Assembly: GCF_002910905.1 (NCBI RefSeq)
Contig: NZ_NEUE01000305.1
Span: 14,153-74,173 of the forward strand
Length of the DNA stretch: 60,021 nt
Source of the DNA: Streptomyces sp. SM11
GTDB lineage: Bacteria > Actinomycetota > Actinomycetes > Streptomycetales > Streptomycetaceae
Direction of reading: 5' to 3'
The notes under the pieces were generated by a model. That model was given only the letters and a program-made list of their open reading frames with translations, did not search any database and was not told where the DNA came from. Below are positions 52,264-60,021 of the stretch, piece after piece. The translations under genes were made by a program, and so were the position numbers. Numbering within the stretch: position 1 is the first letter of the stretch; each line of letters begins with the position of its first letter.

Positions 52264-53634
52264 ATGGCGGAGACACCGGCATACCGGGCAAGCGGCGGCC
52301 CAGCCTCCGGGCAGACGGCCGATCCGCGCGCCGCGCCCCGCGACGTACGCCTCTTCTGGTGGGCGAGCAGCGCCGACGCCCTCGGGAGCCAGACGTCGGG
52401 CATCGTGCTTCCGTTGCTGTTGCTCTCACTGGGGTACTCGCCCGCAGCGGTCGGTGTCATCGCGAGTACGTCCGCGGCTCTGGGAATAGTGTTCGGCCCG
52501 TTGGCGGCAGTCCCGGCCGACCGGGGCGCCCGTAAGACGGTCATGCTGTGGTCCGCGTGGGCGGCCTCGCTCGCCATGGCCTGTGTGGCGGTCGCGGTCG
52601 CCATGGGCCGGCCGCCGCTGGTCCTGCTGCTCTGCGCCGTGCTGGTGGAACGCTTCTGCACCGCCGTTCACGACGCTGCGGCGCGCGGCACGGTGGCCAT
52701 GATCTGCCCACCGGAGGGCTACCCCCGCCTGGTGGCGCGGCTGGAGGTGGGAGACCGCACCGCGACGGTGCTCGGGCCGGTACTCGGCGGTGTGCTGTAC
52801 CAGGTGGGCCGCGCATGGCCCTTCGTCGCCGATGCCCTCTCCTATGCGGTGGCCGCGGTCTGTATCCGTTTCATGCGTGCCGATCTGCGTGTTCCCCGCG
52901 CTGCGGAGACCGGCACCTCGGCGCCCGCCACGAACCCGGGCGCACCGAACGGGCAGGCGGGAGACGCGGTGCCGCCCGGCCGTCCTCGCGGTGACCGGGG
53001 GCACCCTCGGCGGCGTCATACGGCCCTCCTCGAGGAAATCGGCGCCGGGCTGGTCCTGGTAAGCGCCTCCGCACCGCTCCGCCTGGTCCTGCTGTGGACC
53101 GCCACTGTGAACGGGACGCTGACCGCCCTCTACCTCGGATTGCTGTTCTCACTCCGACATGACGGACACGGCGGCGCTGCGATCGGCCTGGTGCTGGCTG
53201 TTTCCGGGGTGGCGGGCATCGCGGGCGCGCTGGTGGCTCCCGCGCTGGCACGGCGACTCGGTGCGGCGCGCATCGTCCTCGCCGTGACGTGGCTGCTCGT
53301 CCCGCTCACCGGAGGGCTGGCCGCAGCCCGTTCGCCCTGGACCTTCGCCGTACTGCTGGGCGCGGTCTGCCTGATCCTGCCCGGTGCCACGGTCGTGCTT
53401 CAGTCCCGGGCCATCGCCACCACGCCGGCCCCACTCCAGGCCCGCGCCGGGGCGGTGCTCGCCACAGCTGCGGGCGGCGCCGCGGCACTGGGGCCCGCGG
53501 CGGCCGGGCTGCTCGCGGCACGGGTAGGTGCGGCCGGACCGGCCCTGGGCTGCGCGACGGCGCTCACCGCCCTCGCCCTGTACACGAGTCGGATCCACCC
53601 ACGCGCACTCGCGACTACCGGGAGTGCCTCGTGA
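52264..53634 (+). CDS. MFS exporter of RiPP-like operon
   Basis: A 456-residue major facilitator with about 12 helices: DVRLFWWASSADALGSQTSGIVLPLLL at the start, loop FGPLAAVPADRGARKTVMLW, and a hydrophilic linker (residues about 215-260) in mid-protein. It resembles drug-exporter and peptide-exporter MFS proteins of small actinomycete clusters. The ATG at 52264 follows GAGGGGGA. Its stop overlaps the GTG of the S9 peptidase (GTGA), so exporter and peptidase are coupled. The likely role is secretion of the mature peptide. Confidence 0.82.
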   Translation: MAETPAYRASGGPASGQTADPRAAPRDVRLFWWASSADALGSQTSGIVLPLLLLSLGYSPAAVGVIASTSAALGIVFGPLAAVPADRGARKTVMLWSAWAASLAMACVAVAVAMGRPPLVLLLCAVLVERFCTAVHDAAARGTVAMICPPEGYPRLVARLEVGDRTATVLGPVLGGVLYQVGRAWPFVADALSYAVAAVCIRFMRADLRVPRAAETGTSAPATNPGAPNGQAGDAVPPGRPRGDRGHPRRRHTALLEEIGAGLVLVSASAPLRLVLLWTATVNGTLTALYLGLLFSLRHDGHGGAAIGLVLAVSGVAGIAGALVAPALARRLGAARIVLAVTWLLVPLTGGLAAARSPWTFAVLLGAVCLILPGATVVLQSRAIATTPAPLQARAGAVLATAAGGAAALGPAAAGLLAARVGAAGPALGCATALTALALYTSRIHPRALATTGSAS

Positions 53635-55529
53635 CGGCCCCGCCGCCCCGCTACCGGGTCTTCCGGGCCGCGCTGCCAGAGGTGTGCGCGACGGATCCAC
53701 TCCGGATGGTCTTCACCGCCGACGCGGGGGGCCGCTGCGAGGTCTTCACCTGGGACGCCGAGACCGCCGTCGCGCGACAGGTGACCGATCGCCCGACGGG
53801 GACCTTTCACGGATCCATCGACGCTGACGCCCACGTGTGGTGGTTCGAGGAGGATACCCATGGTGTGGGCCGCTGGATGTTCCAGCCGTTCGGCGGCGGA
53901 CCCGCACGGGAGGGCCTGCAGAGTGTTCCCGCCGGTCGCGCGCACGGCCTGGGCACCGACCGTTCCGGAACTGTCGCGGTCGCCCTCGGCGACGGCGGCA
54001 CCACCACCGTGTACGCCGGCCCGCGCGGCGGCGAGGCCCGCGCGGTGACCCGCCTGTCCCACCATGCGACGCTGACCGGCATCTCTGCCTCCGGTGATCT
54101 GATCGCCGTCGGCGCGCAGGCCCGCTCCCCGCACGCCGTCACCGTGTTACGCACCGACGGCACCCGTTGTGCCGTGCTGTCCGAGGACGGCGGAGCTCTG
54201 TGGTCCCTCGGGTTCGCGCCCGGACCCGGGCGACAGGACCTGCTGCTGGTACGGGAGTCGCACGGAAGGTACCTCCTCGCGACCTGGCGGCCGGGGCAGC
54301 TGCTGGTCACGCACCCGTGGTGCACGTTCGAGACGGAGATCACCGCACGCTGGTGCCCGGACGGCCACTCCGTGCTGATCCGCCAGGACCGGCACGGGCG
54401 GAGCATCCTGCACCGTGCCGACCTCGCCGCCCGCACGCTGACCGTACTGCCCACCCCTCCCGGCACTCTGCTGGACGCGGCGGAGCACGTGAACGGTGAC
54501 GTGCACACCCTGTGGACCACCACCACCGCCCCGCCGCGCACGGCCTCTACGGCCGGTACCCCTCTGCCCTGCCTCCCAGACCTGCCGGTGCGCGTACCCG
54601 GTCTAGTTCGGGACCTGTGGACACCGGGGACGGACGGGCCCGTGCACACCCTTTTCACCCTGCCCGAGGGAATGTCCGGCCCCATGCCCGTGGTGTTCCT
54701 CGTCCACGGGGGCCCCGCCGACCACGACCGCGACGCCTACGACGGGACCGTGCACTCGCTGGTGGCCTCCGGGTTCGCCGTCGCCCGCGTCAACTACCGG
54801 GGCTCCACCGGGTACGGACCGGTGTGGCGCGGGGCGATGACCGCGGGTGTCGGACTCACCCAGGTCACGGACCTCGCCTCGGTCCGCGCGGACCTGGTCG
54901 CACGCGGCTGGGTGGACCCGCGGCGAACGGCGCTGTGGGGCACGTCCTGGGGCGGCTATCTCACTCTGCTGGCATTGGGGACGCGGCCCGGACTGTGGCA
55001 GGCGGGGGTCGCCGTGAAACCGGTCGCCCACCTCACCCGTGCGCACGCGACCACCACGCCCGCGCTTCGAGCCCTGGACGAGCGTCTCTTCGGAGGCACG
55101 CCGCGGAGCCTTCCCGGGCGATACGCGCGCAGTTCGCCCCACACCTACGTCCCGCACCTCGACGCGCCGCTGCTGCTGGTCGCTGCGCGCCACGACGCGA
55201 AGTGCCCGCCCGGCCAGGTCCAGGAGTACCTGGACGCTCTGACTGCCCATGGCAAGCGGCACGAGGCGCTCTGGTTGGATACCGGCCACGACGGATACGA
55301 CGGCCGGGACCACGTCGATGTGCTGCGCAGCGCCGTCGTCTTCCTCGACCGTGAACTGCGCGGCGGTCCGAGCACCGCCCCCACAGCACCCCCCGTCACC
55401 CGGCAGGGGGAGTCCCGCCGGTCGGAGAACTGTTCCCGACCGGCCACGGGCCGCACACCGCAGAACCCGACAGAAAGGAATCCCGATCATGCAGAAGGAC
55501 ATCATCAACAACGACCCGCTCGCGGGTGA
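53631..55529 (+). CDS. S9 prolyl-oligopeptidase-type peptidase
   Basis: A 632-residue serine peptidase: an N-terminal beta-propeller-like part (residues 1 to about 360) and a C-terminal alpha/beta-hydrolase domain. The nucleophile is S439 in LWGTSWGGYLTLL; the aspartate is likely in LLLVAARHDAKCPP and the histidine in LDTGHDGYDG. VVFLVHGGPADHDRDAYDG marks the oxyanion region. The GTG at 53631 overlaps the MFS stop, and the C-terminal 40 residues overlap the next short gene. No signal peptide is seen, so it would cut a peptide inside the cell, plausibly removing the leader of the peptide encoded next. The propeller limits substrates to short peptides. Confidence 0.85.
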   Translation: MTAPPPRYRVFRAALPEVCATDPLRMVFTADAGGRCEVFTWDAETAVARQVTDRPTGTFHGSIDADAHVWWFEEDTHGVGRWMFQPFGGGPAREGLQSVPAGRAHGLGTDRSGTVAVALGDGGTTTVYAGPRGGEARAVTRLSHHATLTGISASGDLIAVGAQARSPHAVTVLRTDGTRCAVLSEDGGALWSLGFAPGPGRQDLLLVRESHGRYLLATWRPGQLLVTHPWCTFETEITARWCPDGHSVLIRQDRHGRSILHRADLAARTLTVLPTPPGTLLDAAEHVNGDVHTLWTTTTAPPRTASTAGTPLPCLPDLPVRVPGLVRDLWTPGTDGPVHTLFTLPEGMSGPMPVVFLVHGGPADHDRDAYDGTVHSLVASGFAVARVNYRGSTGYGPVWRGAMTAGVGLTQVTDLASVRADLVARGWVDPRRTALWGTSWGGYLTLLALGTRPGLWQAGVAVKPVAHLTRAHATTTPALRALDERLFGGTPRSLPGRYARSSPHTYVPHLDAPLLLVAARHDAKCPPGQVQEYLDALTAHGKRHEALWLDTGHDGYDGRDHVDVLRSAVVFLDRELRGGPSTAPTAPPVTRQGESRRSENCSRPATGRTPQNPTERNPDHAEGHHQQRPARG

Positions 55530-55611
55530 CGAGGAGAACCGTAAGCCGGGCATCGGCGTCACGGTGACGATCCCGTTCCGCAACGCCGACGAGGCGGAGG
55601 ACCAGGAGTAG
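55489..55611 (+). CDS. putative RiPP precursor peptide
   Basis: A 40-residue peptide with its own AAAGGAA ribosome binding site 8 bases before the ATG at 55489, starting inside the peptidase gene in another frame. The N-terminal half (MQKDIINNDPLAGDEENRK) is acidic and leader-like. Residues 20-31 (PGIGVTVTIPFR) are hydrophobic and beta-branched, then a short acidic tail (NADEAEDQE) follows. It has no Cys and no Ser, so thioether or azole chemistry is unlikely; Val, Ile, Thr and Phe are possible targets for C-methylation by the radical SAM enzyme. Position between a peptidase and a radical SAM protein is the main argument. Confidence 0.7.
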   Translation: MQKDIINNDPLAGDEENRKPGIGVTVTIPFRNADEAEDQE

Positions 55612-55618
55612 TCCCGAC

Positions 55619-55647
55619 AGGGCCGGCCCGAGCCACGGGCCGGCCCT
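55619..55647 (+). terminator. attenuating hairpin between precursor and radical SAM genes
   Basis: A perfect 12-bp stem (55619-55630 with 55636-55647) and 5-base loop start 8 bases after the precursor stop. Partial termination here would give more precursor message than enzyme message, a common RiPP arrangement. Confidence 0.7.
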
Positions 55648-55739
55648 CCCCTGCACGGAATCCGCGAAGCCCGCTGACGCCCGCGCGTCTGACGCCCCGC
55701 CCGTTCCTGCCCGCCGCCGTGTCACTGCCGAGGAGCCCC

Positions 55740-57707
55740 ATGCGTGTTCTGCTGGTCAATATGCCCTGGTCACCCATCGACCTTCCGTCACTGGCCCTGG
55801 GAATTCTCAAGCGCAGCGTCGACGAGCGCGTTCCCGATGCCACGGCGACGGTGCTCCACGCCAACCTGGAGTTCACCGACTGGATCACAGAACGCACCGA
55901 GTTCACGGCCGAGGACTACGAGTACTACGCCCTCTCGTCGTACTTCATGGGATGCGGCGACTGGGTATTCTCCTCAGCCCTCTACGACGACCCGTCGTGG
56001 CGCGAGGCTGAGTTCACACAGGTGATGCGTTCCCGCCTGAAGAAGTCGCGCATGAAGATGTCCCACGAACTCCACCGACTGGCACCGGACTTCGTAGCCG
56101 AGATCGCCCAGAAGATCGTCGACGAGGCACCCGATGTCGTCGGGTTCACCTCCACGTTCCAGCAGAACACCGCGGCACTGGCAGCCGCCAAGCAGGTGAA
56201 GAGGCTCGCGCCGCACATCACGACGGTGATCGGCGGCGCCAACTGCGACGCCGAACAAGGCGCGGCGCTGCACCGCAATTTCTCCTTCGTCGACCACGTC
56301 GTACGGGGCGAGGGAGAATCAGCCTTCCCGCAGTTGATCAGTGCCCTCACCACGGGGGGCGATCTCTTCGAGGTCCCCGGACTCTGCCACCGGCCGGGCG
56401 GCGGGGTGAGCACCGCGAATCCCATGGCCACGAGCCCGCTGCCGCCCTCGACCATCCTCCCCCCCGACTACAGCGGATACTTCGAGCGTCTGGCCGCGTC
56501 CGTGGCCCGCAACTGGGTCGAGCCCAAACTCGTCGTCGAAGGGGCGCGCGGCTGCTGGTGGGGAGAGAAGCACCACTGCACCTTCTGCGGGCTCAACGGC
56601 TCCTTCATGCAGTTCCGCAGCAAGAGTCCCGACGTCTTCTACGACGAGATCATGGGCCTGGCCCGCGAGCACCGCGTACTCGACATGTACGTCGTCGACA
56701 ACATCCTCGACATGGGCTACCTGGCCACGGTGCTCCCACGGATCATCGACAGCGGGTACGACCTACGACTTCACATAGAGATTAAGGCCAACATGCGGCG
56801 AAACCAGCTGCGCACGCTGTCCGACGCCGGCCTCATCTACGTGCAACCGGGCATCGAGAGCCTCAACAACAGGGTCCTGGACCTGATGGACAAGGGGGTC
56901 AGCGGCTGCCAGAACGTCCGAATGCTCCGGGACGGAGCGGAGACGGGGCTGTCCGTCTCATGGAACTACCTCCACGGCTTCCCGGGAGAAAGAGCCGAGG
57001 ACTACGAGGGCGTTGTCGGCCAGATCCCGGCCCTGGAACACCTCGATCCGCCCGTCGACCTCTCCGCCCGGATCGCAATCGAGCGCTTCAGCCCGTACTT
57101 CAACCGGCCTGAGCTGGGGTTCTCGGGGCTCAGACCCGAGGAGCACTACCGCTTCACCTACGACCTGCCGGAGGAGGAGCTGTACGACCTCGCCTATGTC
57201 TTCGAGGCGCCCGAACGCGGCATCGGCGAGGACACTGTGTCCACTCTCAACGACGCCCTGGCACTCTGGAAGAAGCACCACACGGACTCCCGCCTCACTC
57301 AGGCCGACCTCGGTGACCGCATCGTCCTCGTCAGCAGGCGCCGCGCCTTCGACTGGCATGCGATGGAACTTACCGACCCCTTCGAGATCACGCTGTTCCG
57401 CCTCCTCGACCAGCCGCACGCCGCGGCGGCACTCCTCCGCAAGGCGGCGAGCCGGGTACCCGGACACACTGCCACCGAGGCGGACGTCGAGCGGCTGCTG
57501 GCCCACTGGCTGGAGCTCGGGCTGCTCTTCACCGACGGCGGCCAGTACGTGCACCTCGCTCCTTCCGCCGTGAACGAGGACCTTCTGCGCCTGGACTTCA
57601 TGCGCCACACACACGCGTCCGCCGCATCCGTCCACGAGCCCGCCACCGAACCCGGCCGCGGCACGGACACCAGCGCCCGCCAGGAACGCGACACCGTGCC
57701 GTCCTGA
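55740..57707 (+). CDS. B12-binding-domain radical SAM RiPP maturase
   Basis: A 655-residue protein. The N-terminal region (MRVLLVNMPWSPIDLPSLAL, then VVGFTSTFQQNTAALAAAKQ and VIGGANCDAEQG) has the cobalamin-binding fold but no DxHxxG. The radical SAM domain has C272-x7-C280-x2-C283 (GCWWGEKHHCTFCGLNG) in place of CX3CX2C. IEIKANMRRNQL and YVQPGIESLNN are typical core strands, and a C-terminal winged-helix-like part follows. From memory this matches the RiPP maturation radical SAM C-methyltransferase group (TIGR03975). The ATG at 55740 follows GAGGAG. It probably methylates unactivated carbons of the precursor. Confidence 0.83.
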   Translation: MRVLLVNMPWSPIDLPSLALGILKRSVDERVPDATATVLHANLEFTDWITERTEFTAEDYEYYALSSYFMGCGDWVFSSALYDDPSWREAEFTQVMRSRLKKSRMKMSHELHRLAPDFVAEIAQKIVDEAPDVVGFTSTFQQNTAALAAAKQVKRLAPHITTVIGGANCDAEQGAALHRNFSFVDHVVRGEGESAFPQLISALTTGGDLFEVPGLCHRPGGGVSTANPMATSPLPPSTILPPDYSGYFERLAASVARNWVEPKLVVEGARGCWWGEKHHCTFCGLNGSFMQFRSKSPDVFYDEIMGLAREHRVLDMYVVDNILDMGYLATVLPRIIDSGYDLRLHIEIKANMRRNQLRTLSDAGLIYVQPGIESLNNRVLDLMDKGVSGCQNVRMLRDGAETGLSVSWNYLHGFPGERAEDYEGVVGQIPALEHLDPPVDLSARIAIERFSPYFNRPELGFSGLRPEEHYRFTYDLPEEELYDLAYVFEAPERGIGEDTVSTLNDALALWKKHHTDSRLTQADLGDRIVLVSRRRAFDWHAMELTDPFEITLFRLLDQPHAAAALLRKAASRVPGHTATEADVERLLAHWLELGLLFTDGGQYVHLAPSAVNEDLLRLDFMRHTHASAASVHEPATEPGRGTDTSARQERDTVPS

Positions 57708-57756
57708 CGGCCTCCCGCCCGTTTCCAGCGCGCCCGACGACCCGGAGAGACCCGCC

Positions 57757-58431
57757 ATGGACTCAGCCCTCGACACCGCCCCGCACAGTCTGCGCCTCTC
57801 AGTCTGGCGGGACTACGACGAAGCCGCCTGCGCTCTGCCCGGAATGTTCCTGGGCGACCTCGAGCTGACCGGCCCGGTGGCGCCCGAGAGCGAACGGCTC
57901 TGGGAACTCGGCGCCCGCCGGGTCGTCCTGCCCGACGCAGTGGACCTCACTGCAGTGCGGGACCTCGCCGACGCGCAGCGCACCGTGCGGGCGCTCAGTC
58001 TCGTGCGCGACCTCACCGCCCGCGCCGTGCTCGTCGAGTGGGATCTGCGGTTGGACCCGGCCCGACCGGAGGACTGGCAGATCCTCAGCCACCTCCAGCC
58101 GCCGCGGACCCTGCACGGCGCTTCCGACCCGCAGGCTGCGCTCACCACGTGGCGCAACGGTCACTACCTGGGGAAGTGCCTGTGGCGGAACGGCCCCGGC
58201 TTCCTGCAGATCCGTGACCGCCGCTGGGGCAACCTCCAGCGCTTCACCGCGGATGAGCCGCACTACCGCCGCGCCATCGAGGAGCTTGCCTACGGAGCAC
58301 TCCGACAGTCCGTCTCGAAGGACGCCTTGGACGACTTCACCGGCGAGAGGCTCGTCCTGCACCTCGGTCCGCTGGCCTGGTGGGTCCCCTATCGGGTGCG
58401 CCGGTGGATCCAGGAGGCGATGGCGATCTGA
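57757..58431 (+). CDS. radical SAM partner protein (DUF5825-like)
   Basis: A 224-residue protein of unknown function: LRLSVWRDYDEAACALPGMFLG, GARRVVLPDAVDLTAVRDLADAQR, RAVLVEWDLRLDPARPEDW, then PGFLQIRDRRWGNLQRFTAD and a C-terminal YGALRQSVSKDALDDF. From memory it resembles the DUF5825 family found next to radical SAM RiPP maturases. It may help recognise or present the peptide. The ATG at 57757 follows GGAGAGA, 49 bases after the radical SAM gene, and it ends the operon. Confidence 0.72.
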   Translation: MDSALDTAPHSLRLSVWRDYDEAACALPGMFLGDLELTGPVAPESERLWELGARRVVLPDAVDLTAVRDLADAQRTVRALSLVRDLTARAVLVEWDLRLDPARPEDWQILSHLQPPRTLHGASDPQAALTTWRNGHYLGKCLWRNGPGFLQIRDRRWGNLQRFTADEPHYRRAIEELAYGALRQSVSKDALDDFTGERLVLHLGPLAWWVPYRVRRWIQEAMAI

Positions 58432-58508
58432 CCCTGAGCCTCGATCCACCGCGGAACGGTCGGGCTGTGGACAGAGAAATGAGAAGAGGTGCCCGCTGAC
58501 CTGGGAAG

Positions 58509-59142
58509 ATGAGAGCTCTCTACGCTTCCATCCGGCCCAACCAGCAAGGCACCTCTGAAGTGAAAGTCTTCCATAGCCCGGCGCGGGTGTTCGCCGCGTT
58601 CGACGAGCCGAATCTGATCGCCCACGCCGGGCTTGTTCCGGCGGTCCGGCTGGCCGAGCGGTGCGGTCTGCCGGCCCTGGTGGCCGAGAAGGTCAAGCTG
58701 GTCGGTGCGAAGAACGGCGCCGGCACGGCCGCCAACGCGAAGGTGATGAGCGTCGTGGGCGGCATGGCCGCCGGCGCCGACTCCATCGACGATCTGGACG
58801 TGCTGCGGCGCGGCGGGCTGCCGAAGCTCTTCAGCGGGGTGCGGGCGCCGTCCACGCTGGGCACCTTCCTACGCGCTTTCACCTGGGGACACGTACGACA
58901 GCTTCAGTCCGCGACACGCGCGTTCACCTGCAATCTGGCCGCGCACACCGGCCTGGTCCCGAAGGGTGACGAAGTGGTGTTCGTGGACATCGACTCCAAG
59001 GTCAAGCAGGTCTACGGCCCGGCCAAGCAGGGTGCCTCCTTCGGCTATACCAAGGTCCGCGGCCTGCACTTCCAGATCGTCACCGTCAAGACCACCACCT
59101 GCGCGCCGGTCATCGTCGCCACTCGCCTGCGCAAGGGCTCGG
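58509..59142 (+). pseudogene. IS1380-type transposase interrupted by IS3-type element
   Basis: About 195 residues of an IS1380-family transposase (FHSPARVFAAFDEPNLIAHAG, GGMAAGADSIDDLDVLRRGG, APSTLGTFLRAFTWGHVRQL, FVDIDSKVKQVYG). The family sequence runs to ATRLRKGS and stops at 59142, where the left end of an IS3-type element begins; the remainder may lie beyond the right edge. The start is either the ATG at 58509 or the GTG at 58560, which fits the family N-terminus better. Confidence 0.82.
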
Positions 59143-59267
59143 TGAACCGCCCCGGGTTCGGTAGAGATCTCAGTTTGGGGTTGTGACCTGGGGTTTCGTG
59201 GTTGGGCCTTGTCCCCGAGTGGTGGACACCTCTGAGCCCGGCAGGGGCCGGGTAGGAGGGATCTCTT

Positions 59268-59618
59268 ATGGTGATGAAGGTCTACTCGCCCGAGTTCAAG
59301 GCGGACGCTGTCGCGCTGTACCTGTCGGACCCGAGCCACACCTTCGAGGGCATCGGCAAGGATCTGGGGATCAGCCGCGAGACGCTGCGTAACTGGGTAC
59401 GGGCTGAACGGGCCCGCCACGGCGGTGGCAGCAGGACGAGCACGAGCACGGAGATGAGCACGGTGGATTCCCCGCCGACGGCCGAAGAGCTTCAGGTCGA
59501 GAGCGAGGCCCTGCGCCGGGAGCTGGCGGCAGCGCGCAAGGAGATGCACAAGCTCGCCACCGAACGTGACATTCTCCGCAAGGCGACGAAGTTTTTCGCA
59601 CAAGAGATGACCTGGTGA
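59268..59618 (+). CDS. IS3-family OrfA
   Basis: A 116-residue helix-turn-helix protein (VYSPEFKADAVALYLSDPSH, LGISRETLRNWVRAERARHG) followed by a leucine-zipper-like coiled coil (ELQVESEALRRELAAARKEM). It binds the element ends and forms the N-terminal part of the transposase. Near its end, AAGTTTTTC at about 59589 is a likely slippery site for the -1 frameshift into orfB. Confidence 0.88.
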   Translation: MVMKVYSPEFKADAVALYLSDPSHTFEGIGKDLGISRETLRNWVRAERARHGGGSRTSTSTEMSTVDSPPTAEELQVESEALRRELAAARKEMHKLATERDILRKATKFFAQEMTW

Positions 59619-60021
59619 TCAACCGCTTCCAGTTCATCGAGGACCACCACCGCGCCTGGGGCGTGAAGCGGTTGTGTCACGTGCTGGAGGTCGCGCGCTC
59701 CAGTTTCTACAAGTGGCGGGCGGGCCGCGAGGCCCGTGCCACACGCGAGCGGGCCGACGCCGCTCTCGCCGAGCGGATCAGGGCCGTGCACACCGAGTGG
59801 GACGGAACCTACGGCCGCCCGAGGATCACCGCCGAGCTGCGCGAGGACGGTGAGCACGTGAACCACAAACGTGTCGGGCGGGTGATGCGGAAGTTCGGTA
59901 TCGCCGGGCTGCGGCTGCGCAAGCGCCAGGTCACCACGGTGCCCGAACCGTCCGCCACGCCGGTGCCGGATCTGTTGGATCGTGACTTCACCGCGAGTGC
60001 GCCGAACACGAAGTACGTCGG
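59615..60021 (+). CDS. IS3-family OrfB transposase, cut by window edge
   Basis: The frame is -1 to orfA and open upstream of the GTG at 59615, which overlaps the orfA stop (GTGA). The N-terminal region reads FIEDHHRAWGVKRLCHVLEV, SFYKWRAGREARATRERADA and the IS3 HTH_21 segment YGRPRITAELREDGEHVNHK. The rve catalytic core begins at the edge (SAPNTKYV). Production as an OrfAB fusion by frameshifting is usual. Confidence 0.85.
   Translation, partial: MINRFQFIEDHHRAWGVKRLCHVLEVARSSFYKWRAGREARATRERADAALAERIRAVHTEWDGTYGRPRITAELREDGEHVNHKRVGRVMRKFGIAGLRLRKRQVTTVPEPSATPVPDLLDRDFTASAPNTKYV

Larger units (their letters stand above)
59143..60021 (+). mobile_element. IS3-family insertion sequence, right part outside window
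   Basis: The left end is placed at TGAACCGCCCCGGG (59143), resembling IS3-type ends common in Streptomyces, exactly where the IS1380 match stops. It contains orfA and the start of orfB in the -1 frame. The right end is beyond the window, so the target duplication cannot be checked. Confidence 0.75.

Noticed and set aside
1..60021. CRISPR array
   Set aside because: No set of regularly spaced direct repeats was seen.

Overview
The window is very GC-rich DNA with GTG/TTG starts, GGAGG-type ribosome binding sites and long GC hairpins, all typical of Streptomyces or a close actinomycete. About 43 kb (roughly 1.5-43.6 kb) is most of a chromoprotein enediyne cluster of the C-1027 (lidamycin) type. 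The diagnostic genes are a 143-residue pre-apoprotein whose mature 110 residues are almost those of the C-1027 apoprotein CagA, and a tyrosine aminomutase very like SgcC4. I use sgc symbols for counterparts recognised from memory; no alignment was run.

Layout of the enediyne part. (1) 0.4-1.8 kb, minus: a CxxC (AhpD-like) protein and a small protein, role unknown. (2) 2.1-5.7 kb: a flavin monooxygenase/acyl-CoA dehydrogenase-like enzyme, then a P450 and an O-methyltransferase (benzoxazolinate tailoring). (3) 5.8-19.1 kb: an MMPL pump, and the beta-amino acid branch: adenylation enzyme C1, aminomutase C4, carrier protein C2, condensation enzyme C5 and hydroxylase C, with an MFS pump, SgcJ and a hydrolase. 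(4) A minus-strand operon from 26.1 down to 17.5 kb: FAD oxygenase, glycosyltransferase A6, 4,6-dehydratase A, efflux pump B, a PaaK-like ligase, a 69-residue protein and hydroxylase C. (5) A plus-strand operon from 26.4 to 37.7 kb: epimerase A2, membrane acyltransferase, ADIC dehydrogenase G, CoA ligase, ADIC synthase D with its amidotransferase, epoxide hydrolase F, sugar methyltransferases A3 and A5, aminotransferase A4 and the apoprotein. (6) Thymidylyltransferase A1 (minus), halogenase C3 and the UvrA-like resistance protein B2 (plus). Together these make the deoxyaminosugar, the chlorinated hydroxylated beta-tyrosine and the benzoxazolinate, attach them to the enediyne core, and bind, export and tolerate the product. 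The enediyne PKS cassette (SgcE and partners) and any pathway regulator are not in the window.

43.7-49.9 kb holds a sugar-binding-type protein with no visible signal peptide, a CxxC AhpD-like protein, and a tightly coupled pair: a large FAD/NAD(P)-binding protein and a stand-alone PEP-utilising-enzyme-like protein that seems to have lost some catalytic residues. 49.9-52.2 kb is scrap: a frameshifted IS4-type transposase remnant, a truncated IS701-type transposase and a truncated, frameshifted ABC-F gene.

52.3-58.4 kb is a compact operon that looks like a small RiPP pathway: MFS exporter, S9 (prolyl-oligopeptidase-type) peptidase, a 40-residue peptide gene, a perfect 12-bp hairpin, a radical SAM protein with a CX7CX2C cluster motif, and a 224-residue partner protein. 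This is the best candidate for an undescribed system here. The right edge (58.5-60.0 kb) is an IS1380-type transposase interrupted by an IS3-type element that runs off the window.
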